Shown piece by piece: positions 8,898-17,712 of a stretch of DNA of 64,000 nucleotides. The first letter of the stretch is position 1. Each line of letters starts with the position of its first letter. The stretch covers positions 12,498-76,497 of the forward strand of contig CAVTFG010000015.1 in assembly GCA_963734015.1 (NCBI GenBank), in the 5' to 3' direction. The notes below the pieces were generated by a model, which ran no database searches, had not been told where the DNA came from, and saw only the letters and a list, made by a program, of their open reading frames with translations. Both the position numbers and the translations under genes were made by a program. Origin of the DNA: JALZKA01 sp963734015. Lineage in GTDB: Bacteria; Actinomycetota; Thermoleophilia; Solirubrobacterales; 70-9.

Positions 8898-10567
8898 TAG
8901 CCCATTTCCCGACCAGCGGGGGGAAGCCGCGAATACGGATCGGTCGGCTTGTCGATCGCCGTGACGTCGAAGCCGAGGCCGCGCCATTGGCGGTCGGAGC
9001 GGAAGAGGAAGTAGTCGACCTGGGGGCGCCAGGTGTGGTCGACGCCGTGGCGGTTGAGGATGTAGCCGTGAGGTGGGATGCGGCGGATCGGCCGGCCGGC
9101 GCCCGTGAACCGGCGGATCAGGTGGAGGTCCTCGCCGCGCGAGCGCTGCGGCCAGCCGCCCACTGCCTGGAGGGGCTCCTTGACCGCCATCATCCCGCCG
9201 CCCGCCATCCTGGTGTCGACGTCCTGTGAGATCTGACGGAGGGTGACGTCGATCTCCTCGAGGTAGACGAACTCCGCCGCCTTCCCCACCAGGTCCGCCC
9301 CCGAGTACTCGAGCGCCAGGACCAGGTCCCAGAGGTGCTCGGTCGAGTAGTAGTCGTCGTCGTCCATCTTCGTCACGAGCTCGCCGTTGGCGGTCTCGAC
9401 CCCGGCGTTGAGCGCGTCGCCCAGGGTGAGCTCGCCGTCGACCCGGATCACCTGGCACTCCCCGGGGTAGAGCGAGCGGACCCGCTCCGAGGTCCCGGGC
9501 GCGAACTCGTCGCCGTGCAGGCAGACGACGAGCTCGCGCGGCTCGTAGTTCTGCCTTGCCACCTGGGCGATCCCGTGCTCGATCCAGCTCTCCCGGCGGG
9601 TCGAGAGGATCACCGAGACCATCGGCCGGCCCGGGACCTCGATCCCGAGCGCGGCGGCGATCTGGCGCCAGCGGGCGACCGCCGAGTGCTCGCGAAGCGC
9701 CGCTCGCCTGAGCGCGACCGAGGCCCGCTCGCGGAGGTCGAGGTCGGCCAGGTCGCGGGCCCGCAGGGGGCGCAGGAGGGCGGTCAGCTCCTCACCGAGC
9801 AGCTCGGCGAGCGATTCGGAGATCTCCTCGGCGCAGACCGGGACCCCGGCCGCGCAGAGCTTCGCGATCCAGCCCGCGCGCTCGAACTCGGAGGCGTGGA
9901 AGGCGGGGTGGTCGAGGACGCCCAGGCGGCGGTGCAGTACCTCGAGCAGCTCGTCGTGGGCGTCCAGGTCACGGCCCGTGACGACGCCGTTGGGAAGCTT
10001 GAGATCGATCAGCTCGGCAGGGGTGCGAAGCGAGACCGGGTCGAAGCGGGCGGCGCCGCGAAGCATCGCGAAGGACGGCTCGAGGCTCGCGGACGAAACG
10101 TCGTCGTCGAGCGCGGCGAGAAAGCCGGCGACCCCGGCGGCCGCGAATGGATCCGGGTTGAACGTCGAGATGTCCACGGCCGGCGCTGCGGTGAGGCCGG
10201 CGGCCGATCCCGGCAGGCCGGTCTCGACGTCGGCCAGCCCGGCCCAGGCGGGCTCATCCCCGTCGCGGCGAAGGCCGACCACGGGAACGCCGTGCGAGCG
10301 CGCCGACTCGCAAAGCCCGCGCAGACCCGCGCCGTCCAGCCCATGCCCCGGGCGGTCGACGACGAGGGCGTCGAGCGCCTCGATGCTGTGCACCCTGTCC
10401 GAGCGGTGCCCCCGATGGCGTTGGCCGAGCGGGACGGGCGCGACCGCTGACGAAAGCCCGCCGGTGATGGCCTCGCCAGCGAAGCCGACCGTGAGCGGGA
10501 GCGGCCGTGCCGGCAGCGACCGGCCGCTCGGCGCTTGCTCGCGGGTGGCTGTCGTCGTCGGCTCCAT
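8897..10567 (-). CDS. GT2 glycosyltransferase with a large N-terminal region, paralogue 1
   Basis: 556 residues from an ATG at 10567 (MEPTTTATREQAP). The C-terminal half is a GT-A fold family 2 enzyme: PMVSVILSTRRESWIEHG nucleotide-sugar site, TKMDDDDYYSTEHLWDL with the metal-binding DxD, and SRGEDLHLIRRF, a typical acceptor-side acidic motif. The N-terminal about 300 residues are not assigned; they include a DALVVDRPGHGLDGAGLRGL stretch resembling a GT-B or response-type Rossmann half. Start chosen because TAACCT (minus strand, 10584-10579) lies 11 bases upstream. 642 bp of the core (9281-9922) are nearly identical to the paralogue at 11427. Coupled to the downstream sulfotransferase. Probably adds a sugar that is later sulfated. 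Confidence 0.85.
   Translation of the reverse strand: MEPTTTATREQAPSGRSLPARPLPLTVGFAGEAITGGLSSAVAPVPLGQRHRGHRSDRVHSIEALDALVVDRPGHGLDGAGLRGLCESARSHGVPVVGLRRDGDEPAWAGLADVETGLPGSAAGLTAAPAVDISTFNPDPFAAAGVAGFLAALDDDVSSASLEPSFAMLRGAARFDPVSLRTPAELIDLKLPNGVVTGRDLDAHDELLEVLHRRLGVLDHPAFHASEFERAGWIAKLCAAGVPVCAEEISESLAELLGEELTALLRPLRARDLADLDLRERASVALRRAALREHSAVARWRQIAAALGIEVPGRPMVSVILSTRRESWIEHGIAQVARQNYEPRELVVCLHGDEFAPGTSERVRSLYPGECQVIRVDGELTLGDALNAGVETANGELVTKMDDDDYYSTEHLWDLVLALEYSGADLVGKAAEFVYLEEIDVTLRQISQDVDTRMAGGGMMAVKEPLQAVGGWPQRSRGEDLHLIRRFTGAGRPIRRIPPHGYILNRHGVDHTWRPQVDYFLFRSDRQWRGLGFDVTAIDKPTDPYSRLPPAGREMG
9281..9922. repeat. Near-identical 642 bp block, copy 1, within GT2 gene
   Basis: Matches 11772-12413 base for base at an offset of 2491 with one difference that I can find (G at about 9823 against A in copy 2). 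The flanks diverge sharply on both sides although both genes continue to be homologous. This pattern is typical of recent gene conversion. Confidence 0.9.
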
Positions 10568-10578
10568 GAGGCTCGCGA

Positions 10579-10588
10579 AGGTTACGAT
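10579..10588. promoter_or_regulatory. Overlapping divergent -10 boxes between two leaderless genes
   Basis: AGGTTACGAT holds TAACCT on the minus strand (11 bases before the ATG at 10567) and TACGAT on the plus strand (10 bases before the ATG at 10599). The two boxes share TA. The whole intergenic space is 31 bases, so the two genes cannot easily have separate full promoters. Confidence 0.55.
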
Positions 10589-10598
10589 CCCGCATTCG

Positions 10599-11411
10599 AT
10601 GCAGGCAACACCGGAAGACCCCACTCAGCCGACCGGGATCGTCGTGATCGAGCCAGGGCGCGCGCCCGCGGACGTCGTCCTCGGCGCCGTGGATGCGGCG
10701 CTTCGATCGGACTTTCCCGGTTTGGCCGTCTGGATCGACCTGTCGCCGGACGACCCGCGCAGCGACTCCCTGCAGGCGCTCTGCGGCTCGGACGCGCGCG
10801 TCGTGATCGGAGCCGAGGCGCCATCGGCGCGGATCGCGTTCGAGATGCCGGCCCGTGCCCGCCCCGAGCCCCGGACCCTGGCCGCGATCGCGGCGCAGCT
10901 CGATGAGGGGGGAGCGGGTTCGGTCGAGGTCGCGATGCCGGGCCGCTGGGCCGGCCTGGCTGCGCTCGGCGGACACGGCAAGCTCCGCGCCCGGGGAAGC
11001 GGGTCCGGTACCAGGACCCTCCGCCCGGCCACGGTCGGCCTGCGGTCCACCGCTTCGCGCGGCGAGACGGGCCTGCCCCCGAAGGGCGACCTCGCGTCCG
11101 AGCGCGCCGAGCACCTGCGCCACCGCGCGCGCTCGGCGACGATGCGCGCCCGTACGGACCGCAACGCTCACCGCCTCTCGCGCGAGCGGCTGCAGACCCG
11201 CCACGAACGCGCCCGCCTGCGGCTCGCCGAGCAGCGTCTCGGTGCCACCGGTGCCGGCGAGTGGGTCCGCTGGCGCTCGCGCAACGTCGCGCGGCGGGCC
11301 GCCGGCCTGCCCGCGGCCGCGGCATCCGCGACACGGTCAGCCCGCTCGTTCGTGCGCCGCGCCCGGCGCTACGCGGTCGATCGCGTCCGCTCCCGCAAGC
11401 TCGAGAACTGA
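10599..11411 (+). CDS. Unknown protein with a GT2-like N-terminus and a basic coiled-coil tail
   Basis: 270 residues, start ATG at 10599 supported by the TACGAT box. The N-terminus (GIVVIEPGRAPADVVLGAV, then LAVWIDLSPDDPRSDSLQAL and DARVVIGAEAP) follows the beta-alpha-beta rhythm of a GT-A sugar transferase but lacks any DxD and the whole acceptor half. The second half is Arg/Ala rich (HRARSATMRARTDRNAHRLSRERL) and probably helical, and resembles the tail of the protein at 12968. No known function. Divergent from a GT2 gene exactly as the 12968 gene is from the paralogous GT2, so it may regulate or scaffold that enzyme. Not recognised as a named family. Confidence 0.55.
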   Translation: MQATPEDPTQPTGIVVIEPGRAPADVVLGAVDAALRSDFPGLAVWIDLSPDDPRSDSLQALCGSDARVVIGAEAPSARIAFEMPARARPEPRTLAAIAAQLDEGGAGSVEVAMPGRWAGLAALGGHGKLRARGSGSGTRTLRPATVGLRSTASRGETGLPPKGDLASERAEHLRHRARSATMRARTDRNAHRLSRERLQTRHERARLRLAEQRLGATGAGEWVRWRSRNVARRAAGLPAAAASATRSARSFVRRARRYAVDRVRSRKLEN

Positions 11412-11426
11412 CGCCCGAGCACACCA

Positions 11427-12927
11427 CTACGGCTCGATCGCCGTCTCGTCGAAACGCAGCCCGCGCCATTCGCGCTGTGACTGGATCAGGAAGTAGTCCA
11501 CGTACGTGTTCCAGGTATGGCCCTGGCCGTGGCGGTTCAGGATGTAGCCGAAGCCGTGGGTGCGATACGTGCCGCGCCCGGCCTTCTTGAAGTTGCGAAC
11601 GATCCAGGTGTCCTCGCCGCGCGATCGCGACGGCCAGCCGCCGATCTCCTGGAGGGGCGCCTTGCGAGCCATCATCGCCCCGCCGGCGAGCCGCGGATGG
11701 TCGGACTCACCATCGCCCATGAACCTGCGCATCGTCAGATCGATCCACTGCAGGTACACGAACTCGGCGCCCTTCCCCACCAGGTCCGCCCCCGAGTACT
11801 CGAGCGCCAGGACCAGGTCCCAGAGGTGCTCGGTCGAGTAGTAGTCGTCGTCGTCCATCTTCGTCACGAGCTCGCCGTTGGCGGTCTCGACCCCGGCGTT
11901 GAGCGCGTCGCCCAGGGTGAGCTCGCCGTCGACCCGGATCACCTGGCACTCCCCGGGGTAGAGCGAGCGGACCCGCTCCGAGGTCCCGGGCGCGAACTCG
12001 TCGCCGTGCAGGCAGACGACGAGCTCGCGCGGCTCGTAGTTCTGCCTTGCCACCTGGGCGATCCCGTGCTCGATCCAGCTCTCCCGGCGGGTCGAGAGGA
12101 TCACCGAGACCATCGGCCGGCCCGGGACCTCGATCCCGAGCGCGGCGGCGATCTGGCGCCAGCGGGCGACCGCCGAGTGCTCGCGAAGCGCCGCTCGCCT
12201 GAGCGCGACCGAGGCCCGCTCGCGGAGGTCGAGGTCGGCCAGGTCGCGGGCCCGCAGGGGGCGCAGGAGGGCGGTCAGCTCCTCACCGAGCAGCTCGGCG
12301 AGCGATTCGGAGATCTCCTCGGCACAGACCGGGACCCCGGCCGCGCAGAGCTTCGCGATCCAGCCCGCGCGCTCGAACTCGGAGGCGTGGAAGGCGGGGT
12401 GGTCGAGGACGCCGAGATGCTCCTGGGCCCGGCGCACGACGTGACCCGCATCGATCTGCGGCCCAAGGCCGGCCCGCCTGGCACCGGCCGGCAGCGGCGG
12501 CAGCTCGGCTCCCTCGGGAGCGAGCACCGTGACCGGCTCGCCGCGTGCCGCCGTCGCGATCAGCTCGAATCCGGGCTCGAACCTCCCGCCGGTGCGGGTG
12601 ATCACGGCCGCCAGACCCGGCAACGCCGGCGTCGCGGAAGCCGGTGGGGTTGAACGAGGAGGGGTCGAGCGGCGGCGCCCAGCTGTCGGCGCCGAGCGCC
12701 ACGACCGGGGTGCCGGCGGCCCGTGCGGCGTCCGCCACGGAGTCGAGCCCCGGTGCGTCCGGCTCGAGCACCAGCGCGTCGAGCCCTTCGACCGCGCCGG
12801 GGTCTGCCGCCACGGCCGTCACGGCGCCGTCCAGGAACTCGCGGCTTCGAGGGCCGGTGTAGCCGATCCGCAGGGGCAGGGGCTCGCCCAGCATCAGCCG
12901 TCGCGCGTGGGTCACGGTCTCGCTCAC
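11427..12927 (-). CDS. GT2 glycosyltransferase, paralogue 2, one frame break
   Basis: About 499 residues from a GTG at 12927 (VSETVTHARRLMLGEP), which has TAGAGT eight bases upstream. The N-terminal region reads through FNPTGFRDAGVAG, then the frame breaks in the CCC run at 12616-12618 (one extra base) and continues AAVITRTGGRFEPGFELIA. The C-terminal GT2 domain has SVILSTRRES, TKMDDDDYY and SRGEDTWIVRNFKKAGRG. The core is nearly identical to paralogue 1, but the acceptor-side end (YLQWIDLTMRRFMGDGES through VDYFLIQSQREWRG) differs, suggesting a different acceptor or donor. Probably functional if the homopolymer error is corrected. Confidence 0.8.
11772..12413. repeat. Near-identical 642 bp block, copy 2, within GT2 gene
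   Basis: Partner of 9281-9922. Same orientation, same position within the two paralogous genes. Ends within the codon run for VLDHPAFHASEFERAG. Confidence 0.9.
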
Positions 12928-12935
12928 GGGCGGAA

Positions 12936-12960
12936 ACTCTAGAACGGTTCCAAATAGAGT
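12936..12960. promoter_or_regulatory. Divergent leaderless promoters arranged as an inverted repeat
   Basis: ACTCTA at 12936-12941 (TAGAGT on the minus strand, 8 bases before GTG 12927) and TAGAGT at 12955-12960 on the plus strand, 7 bases before GTG 12968. The same hexamer serves both genes; the spacer is GAACGGTTCCAAA. No ribosome-binding site on either side. Confidence 0.65.
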
Positions 12961-12967
12961 CAGCGCG

Positions 12968-14365
12968 GTGAAGGCACCCCCGGCCGAGGTCACCCAGGCC
13001 CTGTGGCGCGACATCGAGGTTGCGGAGCTCGGTGAGCTCGAGGCGCAGGCGCGCGTCTCCATGCTGCTCGACGGCGATGCCGGCACCGGCGCACTCGCCG
13101 CTCAGACCTACCCGGCGCAGTTGATCGACGTCCCCGCCGGGGGCGAGCCTGAGGGCGACGTCGTGATCGTGGTCCCGCCCGGGGCGGTGCCCGCGCCCGA
13201 GTTCGCCGAGGCGCACGCCCGCTGGCACCACGTGGCCGGCGACGTGGTGAGCCTCGGCCCCGTGGCTCCGGCGCACGCCGAGGCCGACGCCCAGCTGGGC
13301 CTTGTCCGCGACCTGACGCGCGACCTCACGGATCTCGGCGGCGGGTACCACCTCGCCGCGGCCGACGGCACGATCGCGGTCAGCCGCGAGCTCTATGACG
13401 AAGCGGGCGGCCGCGGCACGGCCGCCCCGGAGCTGTGGCGGCTGGACCTCCTGTACCGCCTGCATTGCGCCGGCGCCTTGTTCACGGTCGAGCCCGCCGC
13501 ACGGGCCCGAGGCGCCCCCGGCGGTCTCGCGCGCAGCGTCGCCCACGCGGTGCAGTCCGGCACCATGCTGGAGCTCGAGCTTCCCGAGGCCGCGGCGCTC
13601 GTGGCGCTGCCACCGTTTCGCGAGCCGGGGTCGGCCCGCCGCCATGCCCGCCCCGCGATCGTCGTGAACCTGCGTGTGGACGAAACGACCCAGGCCGATG
13701 AGGCGGTCGCGACGATCGCCGGCGCCCTGGGCGGGCGGCTCGGCGACCTCGAGCTCCGGGTGCAGGCCGACGACGGCCACCCGGCGCACCAGGCGATCGC
13801 CGAAGCCGTGGCCGGGGATCCCCGCGCATCTCTCGAGGGAACCTCGCTCGACGAGGCGTGCGACGTGCCGTTCCAGGTCACCGTTCCGCCGGCTGCGGCG
13901 CTCGATCCGCGCACGCTTGCGGACCTGCACGAACTCGCGCTTGGCGAGGACGCGGGCGCCCTGCACGTGACGGTGCCGGGCGCCGCGCCCGAGGACGCCA
14001 TGATCGAGGTCGTGGCGACCGCGGCGTGGCGGCGCGCCCGGCGGCTCGCGGCCGAGACGGGCGAGGATCCCGAGGCGCTGCTCGGCCGCCTGTTCGGTGA
14101 GCGCTGGCTGAGCGGGGTGGAGATTTCCACGCGGCGACACGGAGTCGACGAGCCGCAGGTGACGGAGCACGGGCCGCTCGCCGCCGCCACCGACCTCGAT
14201 CACGAGCGCAACGCACACCTGCGGTTCCGGGCCCGCGCGGACGACCTCGACGACCGCGCGTCGCTCCTCGCCAAGCGCACGCTCGCCGAACGGCTCAGGG
14301 CGCGCGACGAGCGCCGTGCCGCCGAGCGGGCCGAATCCCGCCTCGACGAGGCCAAACCGGGCTAG
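12968..14365 (+). CDS. Unknown protein with degenerate GT-like domains and a basic helical tail
   Basis: 465 residues, GTG start supported by TAGAGT seven bases upstream. The first 130 residues contain QARVSMLLDGDAGTGALAAQ and GDVVIVVPPGAVPAPEFAEA, with a GT-A-like alternation but no complete catalytic signature. A second region (RPAIVVNLRVDETTQADEAV, VTVPPAAALDPRTLADLHEL) repeats a similar pattern, as if two sugar-transferase-like units had been fused and lost their active sites. The C-terminal 60 residues (NAHLRFRARADDLDDRASLL) are charged, helical and similar to the tail of the 10599 protein. Function unknown. Its partner across the divergent promoter is a GT2 gene. Confidence 0.55.
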   Translation: MKAPPAEVTQALWRDIEVAELGELEAQARVSMLLDGDAGTGALAAQTYPAQLIDVPAGGEPEGDVVIVVPPGAVPAPEFAEAHARWHHVAGDVVSLGPVAPAHAEADAQLGLVRDLTRDLTDLGGGYHLAAADGTIAVSRELYDEAGGRGTAAPELWRLDLLYRLHCAGALFTVEPAARARGAPGGLARSVAHAVQSGTMLELELPEAAALVALPPFREPGSARRHARPAIVVNLRVDETTQADEAVATIAGALGGRLGDLELRVQADDGHPAHQAIAEAVAGDPRASLEGTSLDEACDVPFQVTVPPAAALDPRTLADLHELALGEDAGALHVTVPGAAPEDAMIEVVATAAWRRARRLAAETGEDPEALLGRLFGERWLSGVEISTRRHGVDEPQVTEHGPLAAATDLDHERNAHLRFRARADDLDDRASLLAKRTLAERLRARDERRAAERAESRLDEAKPG

Positions 14366-14370
14366 ATAAG

Positions 14371-14420
14371 CCGGCTCAACAACGCCGGGGCTCGGCTTCG
14401 CCCTCCGGCTCCGCCTCGCT
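14371..14420 (-). repeat. Dispersed GC-rich repeat, copy B, between convergent genes
   Basis: CCGGCTCAACAACGCCGGGG followed by CTCGGCTTCGCCCTCCGGCT and CCGCCTCGCT, the reverse complement of the element inside mazG (395-450). It fills the gap between two convergent genes and its end overlaps the stop codon of the sulfotransferase at 14419. Confidence 0.6.
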
Positions 14421-15231
14421 AGATCGACCAGCTCTCGAAGCGCCGGCCCGTAAGCTCGCGGAAGGCCGCGACGTCGTCACGGAGGATGTCCTCGAGCTCC
14501 GCGCGGAAGGAGTCGTCGATCTCGGGCTTCTCGTACGGCGTCGAGAACAGCCGGCGATGCTTGACCCTCCGCCAGGTTCGCGGCGGGAGCCGCTTCGAGG
14601 CGACGAACCCCGAGCCGGGTCCGGCGCCCGCGGCGCGCGGACTCGAGCCGCGGCTCGTTGAACGTCTTGCGCCAGAAGCCCTCGTCGACGCCGAGGAACC
14701 CGTAGACCCGCTCCATCGTCGGGCGGCGGTCGTTCAGCAGCTCATCCTGGTCGAGGAGCAGGATGCGCTCCATCGGATAGTGCTCGAGGAACTGCGAGAG
14801 CTGGAGGTAGTACTGCGACCTCGAGACGTACGTCTCGCCCGGGGCGAGGACGGCCTCGCGCATCGGCCGACTCTCGGCCCGGTTCGAGTACCGGTGCAGG
14901 TATCCGGCTCGCACCCGGTCGATCGGATCGCGGACCATGAAGATCAGCCTCGCGTCCGGGATCAGGCCCGCCATGCGCTCGGGAACGCCCTTCAGCTTGG
15001 GATACGCCGTGTAGTTGGGGGATGACTCGCCCAGGACCGGCGCCTCGTTGTCGATCCGCGCCCGGTACCAATCGACGCCGCGGTCTTCCAGTTGAACTCC
15101 TGGATGAAGAAATCGAGCTCCTTGGGCCTCGACATCGAGATCTGCGGGTGCCGCGCGAGGTACGCGTGCAGGGCGGTGGTCCCGCATTTCTGCGAGCCGA
15201 TGATCACGAAATCGGGCAGGCCGCCGGCCAT
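14419..15231 (-). CDS. Sulfotransferase of the heparan/chondroitin type, two frame breaks
   Basis: ATG at 15231 gives MAGGLPDFVIIGSQKCGTTA, the 5'-phosphosulfate loop of the Sulfotransfer_1 class, then SRPKELDFFIQEFNWK. One base is missing at about 15085, after which the frame reads RGVDWYRARIDNEAP, SSPNYTAYPKLKGVPERM, FMVRDPIDRVRAGYLHRY. A second break at about 14610-14630 restores the end: PPRTWRRVKHRRLFSTPYEKP and LTGRRFESWSI before TAG at 14419. The first base loss and the second base gain cancel, so total length (813 bases) stays a multiple of three. Closest relative in the window: 26585. Either two sequencing errors or a decaying paralogue. Confidence 0.75.
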
Positions 15232-15274
15232 GGCGACGGGAGACGATAGCGCCGGCGTGATCCGGCGCCATCGC

Positions 15275-15280
15275 TAACAT
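15275..15280 (+). promoter_or_regulatory. -10 box TAACAT of the hydrolase-sulfatase operon
   Basis: TAACAT is 12 bases before the GTG at 15293; no ribosome-binding site lies between. Confidence 0.4.
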
Positions 15281-15292
15281 CACGCCTCCTCC

Positions 15293-16198
15293 GTGGCCCA
15301 CGAGATGCCACAAGTTGATGGCGTTCGCCATCGGTTTCAGGCCGCTGGCGGCCTCAACTTCCACGTCGCCGAGGCCGGCGAGGGTGAGCCGCTGCTGCTC
15401 CTGCACGGCTGGCCCCAGCACTGGTACTGCTGGCGGCTCGTGATCCCGGAGCTCGCGAAGCACTACCGGGTGCTCGCGATGGACCTGCGCGGCTTCGGCT
15501 GGACCGACATCGCCTGGGAGGGCCTCGACAAGGAGACGATGGCCGACGACGTCGCGAACGTGATGGGCGCGCTCGAGATCGACCGGGCGCGGATCGTCGG
15601 GCACGACTGGGGCGGCTGGATCGGCTACCTGCTCGCCATCCGCCGCCCCGAGCTGGTCGAGCGCCTGGTCGCGCTCTCGACCCCGCCGCCCTTCTCGAAG
15701 CCCAGCCTGCGCGGCACCTGGAACGTCCGCCGGCTCGCCTACCAGGTGCCGATCGCCTCGCCGCTCGGCCCGCGCCTGATGCGCCGCCCGAGCTTCGTGG
15801 CCAGGAAGGTCCGGCGCTGGTCGCGCAACCGTGAGCACATCCGCAACGACGTCCAGCGCCTCTACGGGCGCGACCTGCGCGCGTCAACCCGCGCGCGCGC
15901 CGCCAGCCTGCTCTACCGCGAGTTCCTCCTGCGCGAGATCGGACCGGTTCTCGCGGGCCGCTACCGCAAGCAGCGGCTCACAACTCCGACACTTGTTCTT
16001 CACGGAGAGCGCGACCCTTTGCTTCCCGGCGTGTTCTTCGAAGGACATGAGCAGTACGCCGACGACATGACGATCGAAGCAGTCCCGAAGGTCGGGCACC
16101 TCCTCCCGGAGGAGGCGCCCGAGCTCGTCACCGAGCGCACGCTGGAGTTCCTGGCAGCCGAAGCAACCGGTCGGCGGGCTGCCGCCGGCGCAACTTGA
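15293..16198 (+). CDS. Alpha/beta-fold hydrolase, epoxide-hydrolase-like
   Basis: 301 residues. LLLLHGWPQHWYCWR supplies the oxyanion HGWP motif, VGHDWGGWIGYLLA the nucleophile elbow with Asp as nucleophile (GHDWGG, as in epoxide hydrolases and haloalkane dehalogenases), GERDPLLPG the third acid and VGHLLPEEAPE the catalytic His. The lid region (RRPSFVARKVRRWSRN) is basic. The substrate is not evident. The TGA overlaps the TTG of the following sulfatase by three bases, so it is translated with secreted sulfatases, which suggests a part in breaking down or modifying the same polymer or a lipid. No signal peptide, so cytoplasmic. Confidence 0.88.
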   Translation: MAHEMPQVDGVRHRFQAAGGLNFHVAEAGEGEPLLLLHGWPQHWYCWRLVIPELAKHYRVLAMDLRGFGWTDIAWEGLDKETMADDVANVMGALEIDRARIVGHDWGGWIGYLLAIRRPELVERLVALSTPPPFSKPSLRGTWNVRRLAYQVPIASPLGPRLMRRPSFVARKVRRWSRNREHIRNDVQRLYGRDLRASTRARAASLLYREFLLREIGPVLAGRYRKQRLTTPTLVLHGERDPLLPGVFFEGHEQYADDMTIEAVPKVGHLLPEEAPELVTERTLEFLAAEATGRRAAAGAT

Positions 16199-17631
16199 TC
16201 TTTTCGAGAAGGACCCCCCCGATCTCGAGTCGAGCCCGGGTCGCGTGGGCAGCCTGCGTTGCGGCAGCCTGCGTACTCACCAGCTTTCCCACTCACCACC
16301 CGGCGCACGCCGCCGGCGATGCCCCCAACATCGTGATTGTGCAGACCGACGACCAGGACCTGTCGACGATGCGGGCGATGGAGCTGACCCGCGCGCTGGT
16401 CGGCGATCAAGGTACGACCTTCAAGAATCACTTCGCGGCGCACCCGGTCTGCTGCCCGTCGCGTGCGACCCTGCTGACGGGGCAGCACAGCCATAACCAC
16501 GGCGTCCTTTCGAACAACGCAGCGAACCACGGAGGCTTTGCCTCGCTCGACCATTCGGAGACCCTCCCGGTCTGGCTTGACCGCGCGGGTTATGCCACAG
16601 CGCATGTCGGCAAGTACATGAACGGCACCCCGATCAACGAGATCCCGCCGGGCTGGGACGAGTGGTACACGACCGTGCAGGGCGAAACGGAGCGCTCCTA
16701 CGACTACCGGCTGAACCAGAACGGGGACCCCGTGCAGTACGGAGACGATCCCCAGGACTACATGACCGACGTGCTCGCAGGCCTTTCCGAGGACTTCATC
16801 GACCGGCGTATCGACCGTTCCCAACCCTTCTATCTCCAGGTCGATCCGGTCGCCCCACACAGCGAGAGCGTGTCGCAGCCGCTGCCGCGCAATCCGCGGC
16901 CGGCGCCGCGCCACTTCGACGCCTTCGAGGACGAGCGTTTGCCGAAGCCACCCTCCTTCAACGAGCGGAACATCAGCGACAAGCCCGAGTTCCTGCGCCG
17001 TTCGCCGCTCACCAAGGAGGTGATCGGCAGAATCCGCGACCGTTACCGTGACCGGCTGGCCTCCCTGCTCGCGGTGGACGAGCTTGTCGCGCGCCTCGTC
17101 GCGGCGCTCGACAACGGTGGTGAGCTCGAAAACACGGTGTTCGTCTTCACTTCCGACAACGGCTTCCTACAGGGCCAACACCGGTTCCATCGCGGCAAGC
17201 GCGAACTCTGGGAAGAGTCCGTGCGCGTGCCGATGATGGTTCGCGGCCCCGGTTTCAAGCCGGGAACGGTCGCACGCCAGAACACTGCGAACGTTGACCT
17301 GGCCCCGACGATCCTGACCGCTGCCGGGGCCGAACACGCCGGTCACAAGATCGACGGGCGGCCGTTGCAGCCGCTGGCGGCTGATCGCTCCCGGGCGCGG
17401 GATCGCGTGATGCTGCTGGAGAACGGCATCCATGGCTCGCGCGCGATCCGGACCCGCGGCTGGGTCTACATCAAGCACACGGCGGGTGAGGAGCTGTACG
17501 ACCTGCGGCGCGACCCCTACCAGATGAAGTCGCTGCACGCGAGCAAGAAGCAGGCCGTCCGCCGGCGCAAGCAGTCGCTTGCGCGCGACCTGCGCACGCT
17601 GCGTAACTGCGCCGGGCGAGTCGAGTGCTGA
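16195..17631 (+). CDS. Secreted arylsulfatase-type sulfatase
   Basis: 478 residues. TTG at 16195 overlaps the stop of the hydrolase. A signal peptide (RVAWAACVAAACVLTSF, cleavage near HPAHAA) precedes NIVIVQTDDQDLSTMRAM with the two metal-binding aspartates. CCPSRATLLTG (C at about residue 86) is the C-x-P-S-R signature whose Cys is converted to formylglycine, the catalytic residue of type I sulfatases. Further features are HVGKYMNG, VDPVAPHSES and FTSDNGFLQGQHRF, with the second Asp-Asn metal pair. Acts outside the cell to remove sulfate from glycans or other esters. Activation needs a formylglycine-generating enzyme, which is not in this window. Confidence 0.92.
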   Translation: MIFSRRTPPISSRARVAWAACVAAACVLTSFPTHHPAHAAGDAPNIVIVQTDDQDLSTMRAMELTRALVGDQGTTFKNHFAAHPVCCPSRATLLTGQHSHNHGVLSNNAANHGGFASLDHSETLPVWLDRAGYATAHVGKYMNGTPINEIPPGWDEWYTTVQGETERSYDYRLNQNGDPVQYGDDPQDYMTDVLAGLSEDFIDRRIDRSQPFYLQVDPVAPHSESVSQPLPRNPRPAPRHFDAFEDERLPKPPSFNERNISDKPEFLRRSPLTKEVIGRIRDRYRDRLASLLAVDELVARLVAALDNGGELENTVFVFTSDNGFLQGQHRFHRGKRELWEESVRVPMMVRGPGFKPGTVARQNTANVDLAPTILTAAGAEHAGHKIDGRPLQPLAADRSRARDRVMLLENGIHGSRAIRTRGWVYIKHTAGEELYDLRRDPYQMKSLHASKKQAVRRRKQSLARDLRTLRNCAGRVEC

Positions 17632-17647
17632 GCGAGTGACCGGCACC

Positions 17648-17670
17648 GGAGCCGCCAAGAGACTCCGGCA
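17648..17670 (+). terminator. Possible hairpin after the first sulfatase
   Basis: CCGGAG (17648-17653) and CTCCGG (17665-17670) can pair, extended by GGCAC-type bases on each side. No T-run follows. It separates the first sulfatase from the promoter of the second. Confidence 0.3.
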
Positions 17671-17695
17671 CCCGGCACCCCCGGGGCCACCCGCT

Positions 17696-17701
17696 ACCCT
17701 G
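17696..17701 (+). promoter_or_regulatory. -10 box TACCCT of the second sulfatase
   Basis: TACCCT followed by GAG, 11 bases before the GTG at 17713. The same TACCCTGAG phrase occurs upstream of csrA at 36531. Confidence 0.5.
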
Positions 17702-17712
17702 AGTTTGGGTTA

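Noticed and set aside
9281..12413. The 642 bp repeat as an insertion sequence
   Set aside because: It codes the core of two homologous enzymes in frame, with no transposase, terminal inverted repeats or target duplication.
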